Below, piece by piece: positions 1-5,200 of a stretch of DNA of 5,200 nucleotides. Each line of letters starts with the position of its first letter. The first letter of the stretch is position 1. This DNA comes from Schwartzia sp. (in: firmicutes) (lineage in GTDB: Bacteria; Bacillota; Negativicutes; Selenomonadales; Selenomonadaceae), in NCBI GenBank assembly GCA_024691625.1, contig JAILNL010000125.1:1-5200 (forward strand), in the 5' to 3' direction. Below the pieces are notes generated by a model. The model did not search any database. It saw only the letters and a list, made by a program, of their open reading frames with translations, and was not told the DNA's origin. A program made the position numbers and the translations under genes.

Positions 1-1
1 C

Positions 2-832
2 CTGTATCATCTGCAGAAAACCGTTGAGTCGGCACAGAAGCTGGCTATGCGTATAAGCTCCATGCTCAGCTATCTCGGAACACAGATAAGCGATGTGGTG
101 ATTCAGCTCGAAGCGGCATCAAAAAATAAATATCTGAGCGCGGCTATTATACGCGCGCAGGAGGATGAACGCCTGCGCGTGTCCCGTGAGATTCATGACG
201 GCCCTGCTCAGGATGTGGCAAATCTTCTGCTTGAGTCGTCGATTATAGAGCGCCTTATTGATGTTGACCCGGACGAGGCAAAAATGAGTATTAAGGAGCT
301 CAGAAAGCATCTTAAGGGCTGCCTCACGGATATCCGCCAGATTATCTTTGATATGCGTCCCATGTCCCTTGATGATTTGGGGCTTGTTGCCGCCATAGGT
401 GCCGTTGCCCGTAAATTCCGCGACAGAGATATGCTCAACGTGCGTTTTTCTGTGGACGGAGAAGAGGTACAGCTTCCGGACCACGTAAAGACAGGTCTTT
501 TCCGTATTGTGCAGGAGTCTCTTAATAATGTCCTGCATCATTCGGGAGTGAAAGAGGCAAATCTCCGCATGTTATATACGGATGCTGCGGTATCTATCCT
601 CGTTGAGGATAAAGGCCAGGGCTTTGATGTAGACGAGTTTGAGATGGAGAACCAGAATGCGACAGAAGATAAGCATTTCGGTATTCTTGGTATGAGGGAA
701 CGCGCTACCATCATAGGCGCGGAGCTTTCCGTTACCTCCAGAATCGGAGAGGGAACGCGTGTCCATATCCGATATCCGCTCAAGGCGGAGCACCCGATTG
801 GCGCGGAGGAGGAAAAGGAGACTCAGGCATGA
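2..832 (+). CDS. degS: DegS-like sensor histidine kinase, 3' part (5' end outside window)
   Basis: Cytoplasmic two-component sensor kinase of the HisKA_3/NarL-partner class, which autophosphorylates on histidine and passes phosphate to a DegU-type response regulator. The frame is open to the left edge. The first ATG inside (47) is probably not the start, because residues before it (LYHLQKTVESAQKLA) continue the helical coiled-coil sensor region of DegS; a full DegS is about 385 residues and about 276 are visible. Seen in order: helical sensor end; H-box SREIHDGPAQ with the phospho-acceptor His at 194-196 and the following D-x-x-x-Q phosphatase-type motif; 'RQIIFDMRPMSLDDLGL', very DegS-like; N-box QESLNNVLHH with the key Asn near 527; G1 box DKGQG at 608-622; G2 box GILGMRERA from 680. 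All ATPase boxes look intact. No membrane segment is visible. No DegU gene follows; it could lie upstream. The gene ends in an ATGA overlap with the decarboxylase, implying translational coupling. Family assignment is firm; orthology to B. subtilis DegS and its targets are inferred. Confidence 0.9.
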   Translation: MYHLQKTVESAQKLAMRISSMLSYLGTQISDVVIQLEAASKNKYLSAAIIRAQEDERLRVSREIHDGPAQDVANLLLESSIIERLIDVDPDEAKMSIKELRKHLKGCLTDIRQIIFDMRPMSLDDLGLVAAIGAVARKFRDRDMLNVRFSVDGEEVQLPDHVKTGLFRIVQESLNNVLHHSGVKEANLRMLYTDAAVSILVEDKGQGFDVDEFEMENQNATEDKHFGILGMRERATIIGAELSVTSRIGEGTRVHIRYPLKAEHPIGAEEEKETQA

Positions 833-2286
833 GTGAACAGCAGCGGCAGGCGCCGCTGGCGGACGCTATGCAAGCGTATGCCGCCGGCGGCGCTCTCGCT
901 TTTCATACACCGGGACATAAACAGGGACTTGGAGCAGACCCGCTTTTGAGAAAGCTGATTACCGAGGAAGGTCTGAAGCAGGAGGTTTCGCTGATGGCGG
1001 AGCTTGACGACCTTAATCATCCTGAGGGGTGCATTAAGGAAGCCGAGCAGCTTGCTGCTGAGCTTTGGGGCGCGGAGCACGCCTTTTTTATGGTTAACGG
1101 TACTACGGGAGCAATTCATACTATGCTCATGGCGGCACTGTCGCCGGGAGATGAGGTGCTTGTTCCCAGGAATGCCCACCGCTCAATTATGGGAGGTATC
1201 GCCCTTGCAGGGGCGCGTCCCATTTATATGCAGCCTGCAGTGGACGAAAAACTGGGAATCCCGATGGGGGTCACGACAGAGTGCGTGAGGGGAACCATCA
1301 GCATGTATCCTTCTGCAAAGGCTGTTGTCGTTGTATATCCCACATATTACGGTGTGGCTAATGATCTTGAAGCAATAGTCAGTCTTGCGCATGAGCACGG
1401 AATGACTGTACTGGTTGACGAAGCGCACGGAGCACATTTGAAATTTTCGGATAAGCTGCCTCCTGATGCTATTGCGTGCGGAGCAGACCTTGTGGCACAG
1501 AGCACACACAAGACTTTAGGTTCCATGACACAGACCTCAATGCTATTTCTGCAGGGAAACCGTGTTGAGGCGGAACGTGTGCGTTGTACAATGTCGCTTC
1601 TGACATCTACGAGCCCAAACTATCTTTTGATGGCGTCCTTGGACATCGCGCGTTATCAGATGGCTAAGGAGGGAAAACTCCGCGTGGGACGCGCTTTATG
1701 GCTTTCGTCGCTTGCACGCTCTGAGGTCAATGGCATGGACGGACTGTGGTGCTTCGGGCAGGAATACATGGGTGGACCGGGGGCAAAGACACTGGATACC
1801 TCAAAGCTCACCGTGCAGGTTTCGGGGATGGGTCTGACCGGAGCAGAAGCTGAGCAGATACTCAGATGGAAATATAAACTGCAGTGCGAACTGGCGGATA
1901 CGAAAAATGTGCTGTTTATTATCTCAATGGCAGACACGGAGGAAACGGCAGACCTGCTTATCCGTGCTCTCAGGGATTTTTCCTGTACTGAGCGCAGGGG
2001 TGAGGCTGCGCCTGACGTACCACTGCAGCTTTCGGAAATTCCGCTCATGGAATGTACCCCGAGGGAAGCAATGTTCCGCCCCTCAGAGGCAGTTTCTTTT
2101 GAAGACGCGAAGGGAAAAATTGCGGCGGAGGAAATAAACTTCTATCCGCCCGGGATACCTGTAATAGTCCCCGGAGAGCGTATTACAGGGGGAATACTTG
2201 ATTATATACGAAAAACCGCGGAGCTCGGAATTCGTGTTACCGGGCCGCAGGATACGACGCTGGGCACCTTGCGGGTGCTGTGCTGA
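829..2286 (+). CDS. Orn/Lys/Arg decarboxylase family protein (YaaO/SpeA-like, PLP-dependent)
   Basis: Fold-type I PLP enzyme that decarboxylates a basic amino acid, probably arginine (to agmatine), lysine (to cadaverine) or ornithine (to putrescine), feeding polyamine synthesis in the cytoplasm. The 485 residues match the short Firmicutes form (about 480-490), not the >700-residue acid-inducible enterobacterial form. Seen: N-terminal FHTPGHKQG (about 25-33); VNGTTGAIHTML phosphate-binding region (about 89-100) and the NAHRS run after it; PLP-ring aspartate in VDEAHGAH (D197, H200); STHKTLGSMTQ with the Schiff-base lysine K228; and a C-terminal NFYPPGIPVIVPGE run typical of the family's C-terminal domain. 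The start ATG overlaps the kinase stop, and an AAGGAG site at 815-820 lies 8 bases ahead. A very stable hairpin sits just inside the gene (850-893). In B. subtilis the paralogue yaaO also precedes tmk, which supports a YaaO-type label. Substrate cannot be fixed from these motifs, so no symbol is given. Confidence 0.92.
   Translation: MSEQQRQAPLADAMQAYAAGGALAFHTPGHKQGLGADPLLRKLITEEGLKQEVSLMAELDDLNHPEGCIKEAEQLAAELWGAEHAFFMVNGTTGAIHTMLMAALSPGDEVLVPRNAHRSIMGGIALAGARPIYMQPAVDEKLGIPMGVTTECVRGTISMYPSAKAVVVVYPTYYGVANDLEAIVSLAHEHGMTVLVDEAHGAHLKFSDKLPPDAIACGADLVAQSTHKTLGSMTQTSMLFLQGNRVEAERVRCTMSLLTSTSPNYLLMASLDIARYQMAKEGKLRVGRALWLSSLARSEVNGMDGLWCFGQEYMGGPGAKTLDTSKLTVQVSGMGLTGAEAEQILRWKYKLQCELADTKNVLFIISMADTEETADLLIRALRDFSCTERRGEAAPDVPLQLSEIPLMECTPREAMFRPSEAVSFEDAKGKIAAEEINFYPPGIPVIVPGERITGGILDYIRKTAELGIRVTGPQDTTLGTLRVLC
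850..893 (+). other. Very stable hairpin in the 5' coding region of the decarboxylase
   Basis: Bases 850-862 (GCGCCGCTGGCGG) pair with 881-893 (CCGCCGGCGGCGC) over 13 pairs: all G-C except one G-U. Inside it, 863-866 (ACGC) pairs with 874-877 (GCGT) around a 7-base loop, with 878-880 bulged. The stem begins 21 bases after the first base of the start codon, just past the region an initiating ribosome covers. It encodes an Ala/Gly-rich stretch, so it may be an accident of GC-rich codons. The pairing is seen; a regulatory role is speculative. Confidence 0.4.
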
Positions 2287-2299
2287 CGGAGGCGTAAGC

Positions 2300-2974
2300 A
2301 TGGAGAAAAAAGGGAAGCTCATCATAATAGAAGCCGGAGACGCATCGGGAAAGGAAACCCAGACAAGACTTTTGTACGAAAAGCTGTGCGACGAAAACAA
2401 GAAAGTAAAGCGTGTGGAGTTTCCTGATTACGGGGCGGAATCCTCTGTACTTGTGCGCATGTATCTTTCAGGGAAATTCGGAAAGCAGGCTGATGATGTT
2501 GACGCATACGCTGCATCGACTTTTTTTGCAGTTGACCGCTACGCATCGTACCGGACGAAGTGGCAGAAGGATTATGAGGAAGGAACGATAATTCTTTCTG
2601 ACCGCTATACCACGTCTAATATGGTTCATCAGGCTATAAAGCTGACAGACGGGGCGGAACGCGAAAAATATATAGCGTGGCTGCAGGATCTGGAATATGA
2701 AAAGCTTGGGCTGCCGCGCCCTGACTGTGTTGTTTTTCTTGATATGGCCCCTGCCGTCAGTGACAAGCTGCTGGCTGCCCGTGCCAAGGAAAAGGGAACG
2801 GCGGAGGATATTCACGAAAAGGACAAAGCATATCTTCACCGCTGCTACAGCGCGTACTGCGAGACAGCAGAGAAATTCGGCTGGAAGCATGTTATCTGCA
2901 GTGACGGAGAAAACCCGCGCCCACCGAAGGATATTGCTGAAGACGTTTGGAGCGCGGTCAGGGATTATGTGTAA
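2300..2974 (+). CDS. tmk: Thymidylate (dTMP) kinase family protein with atypical P-loop
   Basis: Cytoplasmic P-loop nucleoside monophosphate kinase, expected to phosphorylate dTMP to dTDP with ATP for DNA synthesis. The 224-residue length fits Tmk (about 205-215 usual). Start: ATG 2300 is chosen over earlier in-frame ATGs (from 2198) because those lie inside the decarboxylase gene, GGAGG at 2288-2292 lies 7 bases before it, and the protein then begins right at the first beta strand (KGKLIIIEAGDASGKETQ). Seen: P-loop region residues 11-21; the substrate-site motif DRYTTSNMVHQ from D101; VVFLDM strand; and a C-terminal DIHEKDKAYLHRCYSAY segment (D170 on) as in Tmk of related anaerobes. Odd: relative to the usual E-G-x-D-G-x-G-K-[ST]-T, it reads E-A-G-D-A-S-G-K-E-T, so two glycines are alanine and the Mg-binding Ser/Thr is Glu19. 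It lies 13 bases after the decarboxylase and 9 before rnmV. Family call is strong; dTMP specificity is inferred. Confidence 0.85.
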   Translation: MEKKGKLIIIEAGDASGKETQTRLLYEKLCDENKKVKRVEFPDYGAESSVLVRMYLSGKFGKQADDVDAYAASTFFAVDRYASYRTKWQKDYEEGTIILSDRYTTSNMVHQAIKLTDGAEREKYIAWLQDLEYEKLGLPRPDCVVFLDMAPAVSDKLLAARAKEKGTAEDIHEKDKAYLHRCYSAYCETAEKFGWKHVICSDGENPRPPKDIAEDVWSAVRDYV

Positions 2975-2983
2975 GGAGTTTGT

Positions 2984-3535
2984 ATGATAAAGGAAGTACT
3001 TGTAGTAGAAGGCAAGATGGATATTGTTGCCATAGATAAAGCTGTTGAAGCGGATTGTATAACAACAGGCGGATTTTCTCTCAATAAACGCTCGCTTAAT
3101 GATATTGCCGAGGCATATAAAAAACGTGGAATCATCATTTTGACGGACCCTGACGGAGCGGGGGAAAGAATCCGCCGCTTTCTGGCAAAGAGATTTCCCG
3201 ATGCGAAGCACGCGTTTATTCCCCGTGAGGAAGCTACAGCCAACAATGATGTAGGAGTGGAGCAGGCTTCGCCAGAGGCTATCAGAAAGGCACTTGAAAA
3301 GGTGCACACTCTTCAGTGGAATCCTGCTGAGATTTTTACCATGTCAGAGCTTATCGAAAACCGTCTCAGCGGCGGAGCCGAGGCATCTGAACGCAGGGCG
3401 AAGCTTGGAGCGGCTCTCGGAGTGGGCTGGGCGAACGCAAAAACTTTTTTGAAGCGTCTTAATCACTATGGTGTTACCCGTGAGGAATTTGAAGCGGCTG
3501 TTGCCGCACTGGATAAAGGAGGCGATGGAAAGTGA
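2984..3535 (+). CDS. rnmV: Ribonuclease M5 (5S rRNA maturation, Toprim domain)
   Basis: Endoribonuclease that trims precursor 5S rRNA to its mature ends, in B. subtilis acting on 5S bound to ribosomal protein L18. The 183 residues match the B. subtilis length (186). N-terminal Toprim domain: LVVEGKMD with the catalytic Glu9, and ILTDPDGAGERIRR with the D55-P-D57 metal-binding pair. Then KHAFIPREEA and NNDVGVEQAS, close to the B. subtilis 'GVEHAS' segment, and a C-terminal RNase M5-specific domain (RRAKLGAALGVGWANAKTF, KRLNHYGVTREEF). Start ATG 2984: AAGGAG at 2973-2978, overlapping the tmk stop, lies 5 bases ahead. The 3' end overlaps the GTG start of ksgA by GTGA, the same pairing as in Bacilli and Clostridia, so a ribosome finishing rnmV can begin ksgA. 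A generic DnaG-like small primase label is possible in older annotation, but the C-terminal domain and ksgA neighbour favour RNase M5. Confidence 0.93.
   Translation: MIKEVLVVEGKMDIVAIDKAVEADCITTGGFSLNKRSLNDIAEAYKKRGIIILTDPDGAGERIRRFLAKRFPDAKHAFIPREEATANNDVGVEQASPEAIRKALEKVHTLQWNPAEIFTMSELIENRLSGGAEASERRAKLGAALGVGWANAKTFLKRLNHYGVTREEFEAAVAALDKGGDGK
3515..3522 (+). promoter_or_regulatory. Ribosome binding site deciding the GTG start of ksgA
   Basis: AAAGGAGG is a near-perfect anti-16S match ending 9 bases before GTG at 3532. The next in-frame ATG at 3538 would be 15 bases away, too far for efficient use, so the GTG is preferred. A closer ATG at 3525 lies in another frame and ends after six codons. 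Confidence 0.75.
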
Positions 3536-4389
3536 AAATGCCTAAGATTGCAGACCGCGGGGTAACAAGCCATATATTAAAAGCTTTCAATCTGCATGCA
3601 AGCAAACGTCTTGGGCAGAACTTTCTCATCGACGCAGGCGTGGTGAATGGTATCGTGGCGACGGCGGAGATTGAGCCGGGAGACCGTGTGCTTGAAATCG
3701 GGCCGGGAATAGGTACACTCACCCAGGCACTGGCAGAGGCAGGGGCTGACGTGACGGCGGTTGAGCTGGATAAAAAGCTGCCTGCGGTACTGGCGGAAAC
3801 TCTCAAGGCGTATGATAATGTGCGTATAGTGCCGGGAGACATTCTTAAAACGGATATCCGCGCCCTTATGGGAGATGAGCCATTTAAGGTGGTTGCTAAT
3901 CTGCCGTATTACATCACGACGCCTATCATAATGGCGCTGCTTGAACAGAAGCTGCCTATTACACGTATTGTCACCATGGTTCAGAAGGAGGTTGCCGAGC
4001 GCATGACTGCCGAGCCGGGAGGCAAGGATTACGGCGCGCTTTCCGTTGCGGTGCAGTATTATACCGAGCCGGAGTTTGCCCTTAATGTTCCGCCTAAGTG
4101 CTTTATGCCTGCTCCTGCCGTCGATTCTGCGGTAATGGACTGCGTGGTGCGGACGGAACCGCCTGTTGACGTGAAGGACGAGAAAATGTTTTTCCGTGTT
4201 GTAAAAGCTTCCTTTGGACAGCGCCGCAAGACACTCACCAATGCGCTGACAGGTGTGGGGATTTCAAAGGACGACGTAAAGACAGTACTGAGCACTGCGG
4301 GCGTTGAAGGAACGCGCAGGGGTGAGACACTGACACTTTCTGAATTCGCCGCACTGGCTGATGCAGTAACTGCATTGAACAAAAACTGA
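3532..4389 (+). CDS. rsmA (ksgA): 16S rRNA (adenine1518-N6/adenine1519-N6)-dimethyltransferase
   Basis: Cytoplasmic S-adenosylmethionine-dependent enzyme that dimethylates two adjacent adenines in the 3' hairpin of 16S rRNA during late 30S assembly; its loss gives kasugamycin resistance. The 285 residues fit the family (about 270-295). Seen in order: KRLGQNFLID (25-34); SAM motif I LEIGPGIGTLT (54-64); acidic VELD after strand 2 (E78); GD in IVPGDIL; catalytic NLPYYITTP (N123-L-P-Y126); MVQKEVAERM; CFMPAPAVDSAV; and the C-terminal FGQRRKTL (F228 on), diagnostic of KsgA. All expected motifs are intact. The start is GTG 3532, set by the AAAGGAGG before it and overlapping the rnmV stop; ATG 3538 would remove only two residues. 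It is the last gene of the block and is followed 17 bases later by an intrinsic terminator. Confidence 0.96.
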   Translation: MKMPKIADRGVTSHILKAFNLHASKRLGQNFLIDAGVVNGIVATAEIEPGDRVLEIGPGIGTLTQALAEAGADVTAVELDKKLPAVLAETLKAYDNVRIVPGDILKTDIRALMGDEPFKVVANLPYYITTPIIMALLEQKLPITRIVTMVQKEVAERMTAEPGGKDYGALSVAVQYYTEPEFALNVPPKCFMPAPAVDSAVMDCVVRTEPPVDVKDEKMFFRVVKASFGQRRKTLTNALTGVGISKDDVKTVLSTAGVEGTRRGETLTLSEFAALADAVTALNKN

Positions 4390-4405
4390 ATATATTTTCA
4401 AAACG

Positions 4406-4438
4406 AAGCTGCCGCAGGAAAATCTGCGGCAGCTTTTT
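4406..4438 (+). terminator. Intrinsic (rho-independent) terminator after ksgA
   Basis: A perfect 12-base-pair stem, AAGCTGCCGCAG (4406-4417) with CTGCGGCAGCTT (4424-4435), closes a 6-base loop and runs into five T (4434-4438), then GTGTG. It lies 17 bases after the ksgA stop and ends the upstream transcript, separating it from the flagellin gene. The U-tract is short, so some read-through is possible. Confidence 0.93.
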
Positions 4439-4444
4439 GTGTGT

Positions 4445-4456
4445 AAAAAATTTTTT
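4445..4456 (+). promoter_or_regulatory. A6T6 tract upstream of the flagellin promoter (possible UP element or bend)
   Basis: A perfect AAAAAATTTTTT palindrome lies 8 bases upstream of the proposed -35 element of the flagellin promoter. Such tracts bend DNA and can act as contact sites for the RNA polymerase alpha subunit. The tract is seen; the function is inferred from position. Confidence 0.35.
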
Positions 4457-4464
4457 ATGGTCCT

Positions 4465-4491
4465 TAATACCTTTTATGAAAATTACGATAT
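4465..4491 (+). promoter_or_regulatory. Sigma-28 (FliA/SigD)-like promoter of flagellin
   Basis: TAAT (4465-4468), a 15-base spacer and TACGATAT (4484-4491) match the flagellar sigma consensus TAAA-N15-GCCGATAA/T except for three positions (last base of -35 and the first two of -10). Spacing is exact. Transcription would start near 4498, giving a leader of about 43 bases. A perfect TATAAT at 4491-4496 overlaps the end of it but has no good TTGACA at 16-18 bases, so a housekeeping promoter is the weaker alternative. The flagellin gene downstream supports sigma-28. Confidence 0.65.
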
Positions 4492-4514
4492 ATAATTGAC
4501 GAGATTTTTAGGAT

Positions 4515-4539
4515 GGTTATTTCAAAGGACGGATAAGCC
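4515..4539 (+). promoter_or_regulatory. Flagellin leader hairpin holding the ribosome binding site in its loop (candidate CsrA site)
   Basis: GGTTAT (4515-4520) can pair with ATAA plus CC (4533-4536, 4538-4539) with one bulged G, exposing a 12-base loop that contains AAAGGA (4524-4529) and GG of a second GGA (4531-4533). AAAGGA is the likely ribosome binding site, 11 bases before ATG 4541. A third GGA is at 4511-4513. CsrA binds GGA motifs in loops, and in B. subtilis it represses hag translation at such a leader under FliW control. The stem is weak (six pairs), so this is only a candidate. Confidence 0.35.
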
Positions 4540-4540
4540 C

Positions 4541-5200
4541 ATGACTATGACGATTATGAACAACACCGCAGCGGTAATGTCGCTGGGTGAACTGAACAAA
4601 AATATCTCACAGGTCGGTAAGCAGCTGAAAAAACTTTCCTCAGGGATGAGAATCAACAGCGCCGGGGATGACGCTTCGGGATACAGCATTTCGGAGAAAA
4701 TGCGTGTGCGCATTCGCGCGCTCAAACAGAATGAGCGCAATGTGCAGAATGGCTCTGCTCTTTTGCGGGTTGCTGAGGGCGGTGTCCAGTCACAGCTTGA
4801 GATTATGAGAACCATCAAGGAAAAGGTCATTGATGCGGACAACGATACAAATACAGACCTGGACCGTGCCACAATACAAAAAGAAATCGACCAGGGTTTC
4901 CGTCAGATAGAAAATATCGCATGGGAGACAACCTACAACGGAAAACATCTGCTTGTGGGCGATAGAGTGGGCGAAAGAGTGTATAGTTGGGTCGTTGACG
5001 ATAAGTCCAGCCTGCTACCGGGCAGCGATGCCATGAAAATGATTGACATGAATATGATCGACGATAAATACGAAAGCCTAAACGGCATCGTCGGTCCTTT
5101 TGATTTGTTTACGCACTCGAAGATTGAAAGTGCAACTTTGGATAAACTGGGATTTTCGCCGACTATTCAGTTTAAGGGCGGAGAAGATAATATTTATACG
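4541..5200 (+). CDS. Flagellin, N-terminal part (3' end outside window)
   Basis: Filament protein secreted by the flagellar type III apparatus and polymerised outside the cell. The frame is open from ATG 4541 to the last base, 220 codons with no stop and no cysteine. Residues 1-140 are a clear flagellin N-terminal D0/D1 helical domain: MTMTIMNNTAAVMSLGELNK, then KQLKKLSSGMRINSAGDDAS (28-47, matching the classic L-S-S-G-x-R-I-N-S-A-x-D-D-A), ISEKMR, QNGSALLRVAEGG, DTNTDLDRATIQKEIDQ and TTYNGKHLLVG (130-140). From about residue 141 the sequence leaves the conserved core for an acidic, variable middle region (YSWVVDDKSS, MIDMNMIDDKYES, PFDLFTHS) that I do not recognise. ATG 4541 is chosen because MTMTIMN is a recurrent start of this flagellin subgroup and AAAGGA precedes it; ATG 4547 is an alternative. 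It has its own promoter and lies behind a terminator, so it is independent of ksgA. Whether it is the main filament protein or a minor flagellin is unknown. Confidence 0.93.
   Translation, partial: MTMTIMNNTAAVMSLGELNKNISQVGKQLKKLSSGMRINSAGDDASGYSISEKMRVRIRALKQNERNVQNGSALLRVAEGGVQSQLEIMRTIKEKVIDADNDTNTDLDRATIQKEIDQGFRQIENIAWETTYNGKHLLVGDRVGERVYSWVVDDKSSLLPGSDAMKMIDMNMIDDKYESLNGIVGPFDLFTHSKIESATLDKLGFSPTIQFKGGEDNIYT

Noticed and set aside
47..49. ATG at 47 as the true start of the kinase
   Set aside because: The frame continues to the window edge with DegS-like coiled-coil sequence and no ribosome binding site precedes this ATG.
1004..1288. Second plus-strand frame inside the decarboxylase gene
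   Set aside because: Wholly contained in a gene with intact PLP motifs; the translation shows no family features and no ribosome binding site was noted.
2264..2278. Small hairpin GCACC/GGTGC at the end of the decarboxylase gene as a terminator or attenuator
   Set aside because: Only five pairs, no T-run after it, and it lies within coding sequence just before the tmk ribosome binding site.
2198..2299. Upstream in-frame start for tmk giving a 258-residue protein
   Set aside because: The extra 34 residues are read out of frame through the conserved end of the decarboxylase, and GGAGG at 2288-2292 points to ATG 2300.
2468..3307. Long open frame of 279 codons on the minus strand across tmk and rnmV
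   Set aside because: It lies antisense to two proteins with clear family motifs, has no recognisable domain, and its composition is what an antisense frame of such genes gives.
3001..3535. DnaG-type primase or topoisomerase function for the Toprim protein
   Set aside because: Length, the GVEQAS segment, the C-terminal domain and the overlap with ksgA all fit RNase M5 better.
3474..3842. Minus-strand frame across the rnmV-ksgA junction
   Set aside because: Serine/proline-rich translation typical of an antisense shadow; it covers the conserved KsgA SAM motif region on the other strand.

Overview
This window carries one compact plus-strand gene block (positions 2-4389), then a strong intrinsic terminator, then the start of an independently promoted flagellin gene that runs off the right edge. 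No minus-strand gene, RNA gene, CRISPR array, insertion sequence or attachment site could be supported.

Organism: the window suggests an anaerobic, motile bacterium of Firmicutes type or a close neighbour. It has a DegS-type kinase, a YaaO/SpeA-type decarboxylase next to tmk, an rnmV-ksgA pair, strong AGGAGG-like ribosome binding sites and roughly even GC. The flagellin start (MTMTIMNNTAAVM) and its 'Q-V-G-K-Q-L-K-K-L-S-S-G-M' run recall, from memory, flagellins of Negativicutes and Synergistota. I cannot separate these from the sequence alone.

Layout: (1) 2-832, 3' part of a DegS-like sensor kinase; (2) 829-2286, a PLP-dependent Orn/Lys/Arg decarboxylase overlapping the kinase by ATGA; (3) 2300-2974, a thymidylate kinase family protein with an unusual P-loop; (4) 2984-3535, ribonuclease M5 (rnmV); (5) 3532-4389, 16S rRNA dimethyladenosine transferase (ksgA/rsmA), overlapping rnmV by GTGA; (6) terminator 4406-4438; (7) an AT-rich promoter region with a sigma-28-like promoter; (8) 4541-5200, the N-terminal 220 residues of flagellin.

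How they fit: the first five genes touch or lie within 13 bases of each other and have no internal terminator, so they are probably one transcript. It joins signalling, polyamine synthesis, DNA precursor supply and rRNA maturation (5S processing and 16S methylation). The order resembles a compressed version of the B. subtilis yaaO-tmk...rnmV-ksgA region. The flagellin is a separate unit.

No clearly new system is visible. The best second-look items are a very stable hairpin just inside the decarboxylase gene, the degenerate P-loop of the thymidylate kinase, a flagellin leader that may present its ribosome binding site in a GGA-containing loop, and the unrecognised flagellin middle domain beginning near residue 141.
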